Translations under genes and position numbers: made by a program
NCBI GenBank assembly: GCA_032768795.1
Contig: CP136492.1
Location: 744,001 to 808,000, forward strand
Source of the DNA: Tremella fuciformis
Taxonomy: Eukaryota > Basidiomycota > Tremellomycetes > Tremellales > Tremellaceae
Length of the DNA stretch: 64,000 nucleotides
Direction of reading: 5' to 3'
In this document: positions 1-10,108 of the stretch, piece by piece
Position numbering within the stretch: position 1 is the first letter of the stretch
Layout: every line of letters begins with the position of its first letter
Notes under the pieces: generated by a model
The model's database searches: none
What the model saw: only the letters and a program-made list of their open reading frames with translations
Told to the model about the DNA's origin: nothing

Positions 1-235
1 GGCGGGCGCACCCTAATGAGAAGTCACCCTTCTCCGTGTGCGCAAAGCCTCCCACGCTATCTGGATCGTCGATCTTCCACAGCTCGCTCACGACGCCCCG
101 GCACACGTTGAGCTTGTAGCTCGTGCCGTACGCCTCGACCTCGTAGTCTTCCTTGGCCGAGGCGAGCGAGGACAGGTCGTAGTGCGTGCCGTCGGGCAGC
201 GTGAGTGTGCATGGCGATGGTTCGGATTCGGACAT
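1..235 (-). CDS. MRH-domain (mannose-6-phosphate-receptor-like) protein, 3' part cut off by window edge
   Basis: The minus strand reads from an ATG at 235 to the window edge without a stop. The peptide begins MSESEPSPCTLTLPDG and continues with a YDLSSL segment, then YKLNVCRGVVSELW and a HTEKGDFSLG stretch. A cysteine before a T-x-x-DG-x-x-YDLSSL turn, an LNVCR strand and a GDFSxG loop are typical of mannose-6-phosphate receptor homology domains, as in Mrl1, Atg27 and glucosidase II beta. Such domains usually sit in the secretory or autophagy membrane system. No signal peptide is visible at this ATG. An upstream signal-peptide exon is possible, because a CAG acceptor-like site lies just before it, so the start is uncertain. 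The gene is head to head with the gene at 442, 206 bp away. Which MRH family it belongs to cannot be decided from this fragment. Confidence 0.6.
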   Translation of the reverse strand, partial: MSESEPSPCTLTLPDGTHYDLSSLASAKEDYEVEAYGTSYKLNVCRGVVSELWKIDDPDSVGGFAHTEKGDFSLGCAR

Positions 236-441
236 ATCTGGTCGCCCCCTGTCTGAGTCTCTATCTGGCTTGCGATGGGTCAAGATGTGTCAACGAGAGG
301 CAGCATTTGGCCGGACGGCTCGTGGTGGAAGTGGAGGGTTGCAGCGGCAATCACCGCCACCCTGCCCACTGCCAAGATGCAAGAGGCAAGAGGTGACAGA
401 TTCGATTTCTGACTCTCTGTTGCGCACACCTCACATCCAAC

Positions 442-979
442 ATGTTGCAGTCCATCGCGCTCGCGGGCCCATCCCGCCATGTCCGGGCTCAGCTCCCACG
501 CATGCTGCGGCCCCTCGCGGCTCGCTCCCTCCACACCTCTCGCATGGTGCGGGCGACCGAAGTGCCCCGAGACCCTATGGCCGATCCGGCCCTCCAGGCA
601 TTCATGGAGAAGGTGCGGAATCATCAAGGTGCCATCGACGCCCTCATAGCGGTCAAAAAGGTCCTGGAGAGCAAAGGTGCGTGGAAGGTCGTACCTAGAT
701 TTGGTTAAGCTGAAGAGATCACAGGAATTGACATGTCCAAGCCGCCGAGCAGCTTTGAGATGATCCGTCTTGGGATGGATAAAGAGCTGAGACAGGCGGC
801 GGAAAAGGTGAGGACGGTCTTAAGGAGATGGCACGGAACTGATAGATAGTTTCGGGATGAGCTGGGCAAGGCTGGCGTGGAATTGAACCCCCAAGTCAGC
901 TTCTCGATTGGTGCTAGGCTCGCAGCTGACGTTGCAGACGATGATGGAGATCTTCGGCAAGATGCGTGGAGCATCATGA
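442..979 (+). CDS. small predicted mitochondrial protein, four exons
   Basis: I read four exons: 442-676, 725-807, 850-894 and 938-979, giving 134 residues. The introns end with branch-like CTGAC or similar motifs and CAG/TAG acceptors. The N-terminus (MLQSIALAGPSRHVRAQLPR, followed by more Arg, Ser and Leu and no acidic residues until about residue 37) looks like a mitochondrial presequence with an ARSLHTS-type cleavage region. The rest is a short, charged, probably helical protein containing FMEKVRNHQGAIDALIAVKK and RQAAEKFRDELGKAG. I do not recognise the family. The third intron (895-937, donor GTCAGC) could also be read through in frame, giving a different C-terminus of about 30 residues. 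Presence of a gene is likely; function is unknown. Confidence 0.6.
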
Positions 980-1457
980 GCCATTTGACTGTTTGACAAC
1001 TATATCGCGAGATCTTTGCCACACGGCGTGGAATGTGTGTGCAAGACCGTTTACGGTGACGTGGATCACCGTTCCCCTCTGCTGTCCGGGCGTCTGACTT
1101 CTTCTGTATCTCTGAGGTCGCGCATGGATACATCATGCCACATCATGCCATCATGTTCACTGTTCACTGGAATCGATTGTCTCGTCTGCCATCTCGGCAG
1201 ATGACCGACGGTCTCGGAGGCAATTTTCCTAATCAGCTCTCCCCTAATCAGTCTAAATGGCACCTCGGCGATGTGAGGCCGCTTTACTAATCTGGGTGGC
1301 CGAGCGGCGGCATTCGTCATCCCGACTTGGTCACGATGCAAGAACACCCAAATATTCGTAACACTCATCACTCATCCCTCCTGCTTCTTGTTCCAGCACA
1401 AGGACTCCGAGGTCGGTCGGTGACTCACCGCGAGTCCCCTCACGTCCTCGTCCGGAC
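980..1457. other. intergenic, no gene recognised
   Basis: This is a 478-bp spacer between two plus-strand genes. I see a small tandem repetition of an ACATCATGCC-like unit around 1130-1150 and a doubled TGTTCACTG near 1155-1170, but no convincing reading frame or RNA gene. It presumably holds the 3' UTR of the upstream gene and the promoter of the bZIP gene. Confidence 0.5.
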
Positions 1458-3419
1458 ATGAGCCCCAATGATCCAGATCTACAGGACAACGATGACCGGT
1501 CGAGCAGGGAAGGCTCGGATGGGCCGGGCGACGAGGACAAGGGCAAATCGTCGTCAGTGCAACTCGGCCGTCGCATGCTGGGTCACTGAGATGTAGCGCC
1601 GTCAGGAAGGCGCAGAACCGTATAGCCCAGCGCGAGTTCAGGATGCGGAAACAGGTCAGCTGGTCCGTGCCCCTTGTCGAGGACCTCAGCTGATGAGTAG
1701 CAATATGTATGTCTGTCCCGGGCGGCAAATGCAAATACGGGTGTGTGCTGAGTGTAGATCCGGGATCTCGAGGCCAAAGTCGAGGTGCTCTCGGGTGACA
1801 AAGAGGAGCGCGTAGAGCTCATGACCCTACTTATACGCAATCTGCTCAAGGAGAACAAGGATCTGCGCAATATGGTCAAGAGCATGGCGGCTTTCGTTGG
1901 GGAGGGCGAGTCCCCTGCCAACTTCCCGAGGCTCGAGCTGACCTGTACACAGGCCTCGGATCGTGCCTACCCAGACTGGGGCTGTCGGCGCCGCAGCTCG
2001 ATGCTATCCTCAATCGTGCGGACACCGATACGGCACACGATGCCTTCCTGGCGCTTAAAGCTTCGAGGGAAATGGAGCGTGCCAATCCGGGGATAACCAT
2101 TGGCGAGATACGGCGTCGCGCTTCGGCTGCGAAGACGAAGCGCAAGCGGGGATCTATGGACCCGTCATCCTCTCACGATCCCAACGACGGCACTCCGGCT
2201 TCCGCCACGCCTGACGCCGCTCATGGGTCAGGCTCGAGCACACATCATGACGAGCACAAGCGGCCCAAGGTAGAACCTACGCCCTCGTCAGCCGATCAAT
2301 ACGCCTACCTCTTCCCGGATCTGGATGCACTTGCGTCCACGGCCGGATCGTCCAGTCGTGCAGGCTATGTGGAAGCCCCTGCTCAGTCTCCCAACTTCCC
2401 GGCACCTCTCGGCATGTTCGGCATGCGGGTCGTGCCGAATGCCCTTGGCAATTGGTACGAGTATTCAGGTGGTGTACGTCCGGATCTGGCCGCGACTGGC
2501 ATGTCGCAAGTCAACGGGCAATATCCGCCAAGCGATTTCAGTGGCTTTGGTCTAACCGGTGAGGCCACCTCGAACGCATATCCGAATCCCTCCCCTGCAT
2601 CTACAGCGCCAACGAGACCCCCGCCTCCACCACCGCCATCATATTCTTCCGGCCCGAGTTCTCAGTACCCCACACAACCGCCACCACCAGTCCCAAACGG
2701 CAATGCAGAGCTGGAAAGAGCTAGACGGCTCAAGATGGCTGTGGCCCATCTGGCGAATAGCGATCGGGGTGTGAGCGATGGACCGGATATCTCACTGGAG
2801 GAGCTGGAGAAGGACAGACAGGCACAAGAGGCCGTTATGGAGAGCTGGCCAGTGGGAGGGGAGATGACAAGGCGGAACTTGGAAGCATTGCAGGTGCTCT
2901 CGTATCACTTGAACAAGTGGGTGCCTCAACTCAAGTCGAGGTGTGTAGCTGACGAGTCGCAGTTTCCGCCTCAACCACGCCTATCACCTCCCGCCTTCCC
3001 TCACACCGACCGTAGTACAGCGCACCATACCGCATGAGCACTCGATTGATGGGATCATCTTCCCCTCGATGCGAGACAGGATGATCATGTTCCGGGGGAG
3101 GTATGACTTGGTGGAGGCTTTCTACGGGATCATCTCCGAGGTGAGCGGCCTCATTGCGGTCTTCCGTTCCTCGCTGACAGACCAGTGGTCGCAGCATGGT
3201 AACGATGCTCTGGACCATCGGAACTGGGAAGTCTCTGAGAAGTGGATCAACGAGTTCAGCATTCTTGTGGACGACGAGGTGGTCCGTGTGACCAATCAGT
3301 GGCGGGCAACGAGAGGCGAGCGGCCCCTCGCCATGCCGAGTACGAGGAAAGTTATCGGGGGCACTTTCCCACCCTCAGTGGTGCAAGAGCCCTCGCAGAA
3401 CGGGGCGAATGGGCGATAG
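1458..3419 (+). CDS. bZIP transcription factor with C-terminal DUF3425
   Basis: Exons are read as 1458-1552, 1606-1654, 1758-1905, 1953-2916 and 2963-3419, giving 570 residues. Residues about 33-48 (KAQNRIAQREFRMRKQ) are a Yap/Pap-type basic region. The zipper follows across the next intron (IRDLEAKVEVL, then heptad leucines). The middle is low-complexity, with Pro/Ser runs and an RKRGSM-type basic patch that may be a nuclear signal. The C-terminal part contains IDGIIFPSMRDRMI and NWEVSEKWINEFSILVDDEV followed by NQWR, as in the DUF3425 domain of fungal bZIP regulators. It should be a nuclear DNA-binding regulator; its targets cannot be inferred. Intron 3 (1906-1952) appears to start GC rather than GT, which is needed to keep the frame. 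The intron at 2917-2962 was preferred over a 22-nt alternative because it gives a coherent HLNNFRLNHAYHLPP junction. Confidence 0.85.
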
Positions 3420-3582
3420 ACGATCCGAGAGGGTTATGCTGTACGATAAAGCATCAGCCGGTCATCTGTGCAGTAATGAGGAGGCATGCACATGCACATC
3501 CATATCGCATTCCCAGAGCCCAAAATACAAGTCTCAATGTCCAATGTCCAGTGTCCGGCGGTCAGTGCCCGCTGATCGTCTA

Positions 3583-4243
3583 CTAGCTGTACATGTAGAC
3601 GGCGTAGTTGTACTGATCACAAGACTGGATGTAATTGCCGATGCTCTGCGCGCCGGTAAAGCAGTAATTGTCGTTGCGCACGGCGAAGACGGTCATGCCG
3701 TCCTCCTCGGCCTTCTCGGCGCACGCATTGGCCTGCTCCTGGTTCGTCGCGTACGTGGTCGTGAACTCGTACGAGGCGTCTGTCACTTAGCACCCGCCGC
3801 GGTGTGGTCGCAGGACTGGAGGACTTACAATAAGAGAACCCGCCCGTCGCGCAGAATTGATAGTCGAAAATCTCGGTGTTTGTCGTGCCGGACGCCTGGG
3901 CCGGCGCGCCGGTGTACCGCTCACTCAGCGCTGTGCGTCAGCGCCGATGCTAGGGCTCAACAGGATAAAGACGCACATCGGCGGACGGGGGCCTTGAGCG
4001 GCAAGCCCCTGCAGTTGATTCAGCTACTGGCTCACAGGATTGGTGGGCAGCTCACCTGGCGAGGCGCTTGGCGTTGGTGTCGGTGTTGCCGGTCTGGATG
4101 TTGCGCTTGAAGACGGCGGCGTTGGCGGGCCAGACGACCTCGACCGACCGCTCGGTGGTCGTGCTCGTCGGTGCACCGTGCGTCACGCCCGCAAGGGTGA
4201 CGCAGAGAAGGGCGGCGGCGGCAGGGCGGGAGAGGGCGACCAT
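3583..4243 (-). CDS. small secreted protein, family not recognised
   Basis: Four exons on the minus strand (4243-4056, 4008-3977, 3930-3829, 3779-3583) give 172 residues. The N-terminus has a clear signal peptide: basic start, Ala/Leu-rich core and a THGAP cleavage region. A short segment after it contains LARGLPLKAPVRRSLS, whose dibasic RR could be a Kex2 processing site. The mature C-terminal part (FDYQFCATGGFSYY, then ATNQEQANACAEKAEEDGM, DNYCFTGAQSIG and a second-to-last QSCDQYNYAVYMYS) has four regularly spaced cysteines and many aromatic residues, suggesting a compact disulphide-bonded extracellular domain. No enzymatic motif is visible. Exon 2 is only 32 nt and rests on frame consistency, so that part is less certain. 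Confidence 0.65.
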
Positions 4244-5032
4244 GGTGGGTTCGAGGTCGTGCGGGCGTTATTGTTGTTGCCTTGAGAGAGTGGGGACTCG
4301 ATGTAAACAGGAAGTCATGTCTGGTCGCCGGCGTCAGTATTACGTAGTTTTCGGGCGTGTTTACTTTGCCTGGTCAAGGCCGAAGGTCCACTGCTTGCCA
4401 ACGCCCAAGTGCCAAGAGGCTGATGGGTTTCGATGCAGACATGTCGAACCCAGGACATTGAGCTGTGGACCGAAAAGCCACCCGATAGGCCCACAACGCC
4501 GCCCCTTGTGCCAAAGAAGCATACTGCCGTCTTGCTCAGATCCGCATGCAGGCCCAAGGAAGGCCACGGCGGCAAAGATCGTCGTACTTCAGACTCGATG
4601 GATGGATCTCGGTCTTGGCGTAGCTGTGGGATCGACCGTCCGACATGTCGTGTCCGATGGCACTCGGAACAATTACGCCTGCGTCCTGAAATGTTTTGCT
4701 TGTTCTCGGTGCCTGTGGACCGACGTTCAGCGTTGATCCCGGTGGCGACGCATGATTATTGAGCTGCCTGTGCTGTGCTTGCCAGTAAGGCGAAGCGAAA
4801 CATTCGGGTCACTAACCCCAGGCTTGGGGGTCAACGACGTCCCGGGCAGTTTGACGGGACACCCTTGCTGGCGTGTTCTACCGACAAGCAGCTTGATGAG
4901 CAAAGATAAGTTATGACACAGGCTTGATGGATGCGCATGCAATACAGGAAGGCGTCGCTTCGAGGGTATGCATGATGCTGGGTATCGGGTCGTCACAGGT
5001 GTAGGCATCAGTATCGTTCCTCTCTGCTCGCG
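4244..5032. other. intergenic, no gene recognised
   Basis: This 789-bp spacer separates the divergent 5' end of the secreted protein gene from the 3' end of the GTPase gene. Open frames on both strands lack family resemblance and codon character. A GGTTCGA-like B-box occurs on the minus strand near 4440, but no cloverleaf can be built around it. Confidence 0.5.
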
Positions 5033-6091
5033 TCAGCTACTAGCACTGAATGGTCTGGAGCAAGCCCACATCTTCCGCGCGTTCTGCACTCGAATGTAGA
5101 GCCAGTTGACCGCGTCTCTCACGCCCGTCCTGCGCTGTCAGCACGCGCTGTGCTGTGCCCGTAATGTTAAAACGAGTGCAGCGGGACTTACCCCTCCAAG
5201 GCCGACACGCCCATAACATCCAGACTGGCCATCCGCTCCTCCTTCGCGCCACCGTCGTCCCAGCTTACCTCGTGTCCCTCGTCCGAAGCCCCAGAGTGGT
5301 CGCGTTGTAGTGGTGCAGACTCTGACGGGCCGGCCTTGCCGGGCTGCGCGCGCTGCCATGCCTCGAATGACTCGCGGATCTCGGCAACAGACAGCGAATG
5401 GGGGTTGTCTTGCTTGTTTGCAAGGAGGAGGAGAGGGAGATTCAGCAGTCGTGGAGAGTTGAGTACCTCGTCTACCTGTTAGCCGGGATCCCTCCATCAC
5501 CTTGTGGTCACCCTAGTCGGGATGCTCAGCCTCATATGCACTCACCGAACACCTCCCATGTCTCCGAGAGTCTTCCTTGATCGCACGCGTCGAGCACAAA
5601 CACCACAGCGTGGCATTCGTCGTAGTATCTCGGCCAGATTGACCGGATATCCCTTTGGCCTCCCAGGTCGAAGAAGTGTAATGTCGTGGAAGGCAGAGAG
5701 ATCTTGCCAACTGGCCATCGTCAGATCCACCTCCCGTTACCCGCTCCTCCACGTTGACTCACTATTTTGCCCCACAGTCGGCCCGATCTTATCTGGCGGC
5801 ATACCCGGCGTCGGATTGTACAACGTTTTGATCTTTTCGAGCATGGTCTGATGTTGTCAGGTCAGCAGACACGCGGTCTCGCATGCCACTCACAGTCTTG
5901 CCGGCCTACAGCAGTCAGCAAAAGCGTCATTCTGGCACTTGTAGCGAGATGTACGCCATGCAAGGACGAGTTCAATGTGGACATGAGGAGAGGGCGAGGA
6001 AGGAACCCACGTTGTCCAGGCCGATGATGACCACCGAGTACTCATCTTTACGCGTCAAATGCTCATGCAGACCTTTGAGAAGGTGATACAT
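5033..6091 (-). CDS. ARFRP1: ARFRP1/Arl3-type small GTPase
   Basis: Exons on the minus strand are 6091-6011, 5905-5894, 5847-5763, 5710-5546, 5471-5192 and 5129-5033, giving 239 residues. The start MYHLLKGLHEHLTRKDEYSV and the P-loop GLDNAGKT match the ARFRP1/yeast Arl3 group, which acts at the trans-Golgi in recruiting Arl1 and golgins. Other G motifs are present: DLGGQRD (G3), NKQD (G4) and VSALEG (G5). Like its relatives it lacks Gly2, so it would be N-acetylated rather than myristoylated (family knowledge). The second coding exon is only 12 nt and encodes AGKT of the P-loop. Between NKQD and the SAL motif there is an acidic, Ser/Gly-rich insertion of roughly 25 residues compared with the usual length. 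It is divergent from VMA4, with 209 bp between the start codons. Confidence 0.9.
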
Positions 6092-6300
6092 CCTGCCTGA
6101 CCTCTTGCGGGGTGCATGAGGTGCAGCAGGATGACGATGCAATGGAGAAGGAGTTGGTTCTGGCTAGGGAGGCCTAGGAAGGAGGTGTGCCACACACCAT
6201 CTGCTTCCGGGTGCGTCATCTCACTCCGCCAGTCCACCCCGTCCACTGCTCATTCCCCCTCTTGCTTTCGGTGCACTGAACAGCAAGCACTGCAGTCACG

Positions 6301-7239
6301 ATGGCACGCACAGGCGCCTTGAGCGAAAATGAGATCCAGACGGAGATGAACAAGATGGTGAGTGGCCGTCGCCCAATCGCTCACCCCTCACACCCATTGG
6401 CCCCTTTGTCTCCGGAGAACTCGACTCACCTACAGGTTGCGTTCATCTCCCAGGAGGCGCGGGAGAAGGCCAGGGAGATCCAGGTCAAGGCCGATGAGGA
6501 GTTTGCTATCGAGAAAGTGCGTCTCTTCACATGCATTTGGATCTCAACTGAAGCGCCAGGCTAAGATTGTCCGCCAAGAATCCCAGGCCATCGATGCGCA
6601 ATACGAGAAGAAGCGCAAGCAGGCCGAGGTGGGGTGGAAGATGTGAGCTCTTCGCTTCTTCACACGTCAAACCAGAGCTCACACCACAGTGCTCAGTCGA
6701 CCGCTCTCAACAACTCTCGACTGCAAGTGCTCAGATCACGCAATGACCACCTCGAGTCCATCTTCGAAGAAGCGTCGAAGCAGACCAAGGGCCTGAGCGA
6801 AGGAGAGGGATACGCAAAGGCCGTCGAGGCGCTTATCCTAGAGGTGCGCTCGAGGTCTACATTGAAGAAGACGGCGCTGATGTACAGGTTCTGCTCATGC
6901 TTCTCTCCCCAGCTGTCACACTTGCCCACCGACCAAAAGACGCCAAGCTCGTCAAGAAAGCGGCCGACGCTGCGCTGAAGGCGTACAAGGAGACTTCTGG
7001 GCGAGAGTCTAAAGTGGAGTACGAGTCGACCTTGCCCGACGACTCTGCCGGCGGTGTGATCGGATCGGCAATGGCGGGACGGATCAAGGTGGACAACACG
7101 CTCGACGCCCGCCTGAAGATCCTGGAGGAGAAGATGCTGCCCGAGTTGAGGCATGACCTGTTTGGACAGAACGAGAACAGGAAGTTCTACACTGTGAGCG
7201 CTCGGTCCCTGACTACCTTCATCCACTTATTCGCAGTGA
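6301..7239 (+). CDS. VMA4: V-type H+-ATPase subunit E
   Basis: Exons 6301-6357, 6436-6516, 6560-6642, 6690-6843, 6888-7193 and a final 7237-7239 give 227 residues, the normal length for subunit E. The protein is the peripheral stalk component that links V1 to V0 and is needed for vacuolar and endosomal acidification. The sequence begins with a long helix (FISQEAREKAREIQVKADEE, then QAIDAQYEKKRKQAEVGWK) and ends with RLKILEEKMLPELRHDLFG followed by QNENRKFYT, as in the family. The splice of the last intron (7194-7236) creates the TGA stop directly after it. Without splicing the frame would run 31 codons further, and family length supports the spliced version. The gene shares a short promoter with the GTPase gene. 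Confidence 0.93.
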
Positions 7240-7822
7240 TACTCGGTAGAAGGACCGCTCTAGATGCAACCCATTGTACGACTGAAGGACGCGCCTAATC
7301 AGGAACGTTTCCGCGTCTCGCATACATAAACTACAGAACTTCAGCCCGTCTGAGTCTGCACTGACAATATTAAGAAATGATACGATGTGCCGAGCGCGAC
7401 TACAAGCAGGAGTCAAGAAGGCGATAAGCATTGCCCGGAGAGATCGCATGTCCAAAACTGGTCAGACCTCAAAGTAGGCGAACACTGAGTCGTGGCACAC
7501 CCCCAAGTGTACTGATCCAGGCTCTTAGGGACGCCGCTGGATCTATCTGTCACTCCCTTGTCGGTCTGTACGTCTTGATCTTGCTGAGTCGGGCGCGTAC
7601 AGAGGCAATACTGCCCGACTGCTGCGGTCATGGCCTCATCACTCGATTCCCGGCGGTCTGGACTCGGAGGATTCGGATGTGCATGCTATTACTACATATG
7701 GTCATGGTCATACATTGGCGGATGCCGATTGCCAAATGTGACCCCAAGATTGGCGGAGGGTAATGGGGAGATGTACACTGAGAGGGCGCTTTGACTGCTC
7801 TGAGCGAGGAAACAAACCAAGG
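7240..7822. other. intergenic between convergent genes
   Basis: This 583-bp stretch lies between the 3' ends of VMA4 and SAD1. It should hold their 3' UTRs and terminators. I see no coding region or structured RNA gene in it. Confidence 0.5.
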
Positions 7823-9694
7823 TCATCTGCCAAGAGTCGATAGGTCCCTCCGTTCCCACACCTGTATGACTGTCTCGCCCAAAAACACCATCTCTTTGCG
7901 GACCTCCTCCACCCGAAGATCTTGCATTTCGATCCACTTTTCTGTCTCCCCGCCGCCCTGACCAGCCCTCACGTGTATCTTCCAAGATGTTTGCCCATCT
8001 TCTGATGGATCCTTTTTGGAGACACCGGGTCCGGCTCCGGAGCTAGATGTGGAGGCGACAGTCGTCTCCAGCGTGACATTGGACAGGAGATCATAGACGG
8101 TGTGTATTGGATCGGACGGTTTGGGGTCGACATCTAGCCGTCAGTGGCGAGGCAGGTTTCTTCATGGAGATACTTACAGTCGCTCACATCGACACCTCGC
8201 AACGGGAAGTTGACGATGGTGGGATTCTTCTCCTCCACAAAATTGTTTTTCGTAAAGCGCTTGATGTGCAAGATAAGATATGGGGGCAAAGCAGTGAGAT
8301 GATGTCGCTTCAGTGTTGGCCCGAATTCCTGCGTCGTCTTCCCGTCAAACTTGGCGAGGATGGTAGAGATGGGAACCTGGGGGATGATCTTCTTCTGGTC
8401 GGCATCGGTGAAGAGAGGAGTTGTAGGGAGGTCGAGTGCGAGGAAAAGGAAAGGTGAAGAAATCGTCTGGATATCTGCCACATCAATCTTGTGCCACGCC
8501 GAATAGAGGAAACACTGACCTCGTCCTATGTCAAAGACCGGTCTGGCATATTCCTTGTGTATGATGACCTGTTGGGTCTCGATCTGCACCTTCCCCTGGA
8601 AGGTTGAGTAGATGATGCTGGAATTGCGCTTCTTGGTTCCGCCGAGATCACGATGCAGCGTGTTGACTAGCCAACCGAGGAATTCAACCGGATCTCCTTG
8701 CTCGGTCATCTTGAATTTGCCCGAGCTTCGTTTGCCGACTTCTTGCAGGAATTCGTGCGGGCTGACCTGCGCCTTGAACAGTCGGGGGTTCCATAGCCTC
8801 TTGCACAATGTAGCAAGTCGTTGCACCAGCTCCGTCGGTCGCCGCTCTTCCTGCAATTCTGGGGTCTTCGGATCGAGGAGAAAGTTACGGAGTGGCGGGA
8901 CATGGAGAAGCAGTTGAAGAATGACGTTCAGATAGTCGTTCCGTTTGATGTTGTTGAGGCCGATGTAGCCAGGTAGATACGGAGTCCCAGCTAGAGTGTA
9001 GGATGGTTCTGGAAGGCGTGAAAGCGCGGGAAGAGCCGTTGATTTGTACCTCGGGTTCAAGACATGTATGATGTCAGTCAAGGACGGATCGGACACGGGG
9101 TAGCCTTCTGGAAGGACGTAAAACTGGGTCGGTCAGCGCTGCTCTGTGCGACGATTTAGGATCCCACCTTTTCCGTGGCGAGGTTGAGCCACACCCGATG
9201 GTTCTCGCCTACCGAGTGTCGGTATGCCCAGCTCCCTCTGCCTCGACCTTGAAAGTATTTGCCGCACACCAAGCAAGCGTAAACATTGATGTTGCTCAAG
9301 CTTTTCGAGCATAGTCGCTCGAAATCAAAATCCAGGTTGGGTCGCGAAACCTGGACGATTAGCTGGTGAAATCATAAGAAGCTCTGATTGTGCAACTCAC
9401 GGTGTCCAGATACATGTCTTGCCTGCCGACATCCTCCTCTTCTATGGGTGCGGTCTCTTCGGGCTCGTCCTCGTCTTCCTCCTCTGCTGCATGGGTCGCT
9501 GTACGTTGACCCGGTAAGGGAGGTGCTGAGGTCACAGGTGGCGGCGGAGGTGGTGGCGAAGCGGCGCTGTGGTCGTGCGCGGAGTGACCATTGGTATGCC
9601 CGTTGATTCGAGAGGACGACGCTGCAGGAGACACCGGGTCCGAGTCGAGCTTGAGCCGCTTGGCCGCAGGGGGCGAACTCTGCACCGCGGCCAT
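7823..9694 (-). CDS. SAD1: U4/U6.U5 tri-snRNP protein Sad1/USP39, catalytically dead ubiquitin-hydrolase homologue
   Basis: Minus-strand exons 9694-9401, 9350-9168, 9123-8178 and 8133-7823 give 577 residues. After a Pro-rich and acidic N-terminus comes a UBP zinc finger (ACLVCGKYFQGRGRGSWAYR, then HSVGENHRVWLN) at about residues 100-155. The USP fold follows, with YIGLNNIKRNDYLNVILQLL at the place of the catalytic Cys box, QGDPVEFLGWLV, PYLILHIKRF and a final WIEMQDLRVEEV and VIQVWERRD. The Cys-box cysteine is absent (Asn-Asp-Tyr instead), exactly as in USP39/Sad1. That family does not cleave ubiquitin but stabilises the tri-snRNP for spliceosome assembly in the nucleus. The gene is head to head with the giant gene at 10109. 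Confidence 0.93.
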
Positions 9695-10108
9695 GATGGG
9701 AGAAAGGAGACCAGGGGCCCGTTTGCGGAAAGGATAATGTCGGTCGTTGCAAAACTGAAGTCCCAACTGGCTGGCTGCGGGAGGCCTATGCCTGTTGTAA
9801 TCGCTGTGAGACGTGCTCGGCTGGCTGTATGAAATGACTCGACAAGAACGTCGCTGTTCACCGTCACTGGCTCTCTTGTCGCGGTCAAAGGAGGACCCGT
9901 CGAAGGTGGGATGACGTGGGAATAGTATCTTGGCAGCCCATCCCTCCTTATCAACGTATCTCACGTGACGGCCACTAACTGCGCGCGTCGTGACGAGCGG
10001 TGCCCTGGCGGTGCAAAGGCGACGTTCTGCAACATCATTCTGCTCAGATAGCAATGCGGGTTTCTCTCATAGAGGCGGCAGACAGTCGATGACAGCAAAT
10101 ATGAGCCA
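9695..10108. promoter_or_regulatory. divergent promoter region between SAD1 and the 10109 gene
   Basis: The start codons of the two outward-facing genes are 414 bp apart, so this stretch must contain both promoters and 5' UTRs. An out-of-frame ATG at 10101, eight bases before the plus-strand start, could act as a short upstream frame. No specific binding motif was identified. Confidence 0.5.

Noticed and set aside
2941..2962. A 22-nt intron in the bZIP gene (GTGTGTAG...GTCGCAG)
   Set aside because: It keeps frame, but is far below the usual intron size; the 46-nt intron 2917-2962 uses the same acceptor and gives a better family junction.
3135..3180. 40-nt GTGAGC...CTGACAG segment in the last bZIP exon as an intron
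   Set aside because: Splice signals are good, but removal breaks the frame of the DUF3425 ending (NWEVSEKWI...VTNQWR), so it is kept as coding.
4430..4460. Possible tRNA B-box on the minus strand (GGGTTCGACATG)
   Set aside because: No matching A-box or acceptor stem can be formed at the proper distance.
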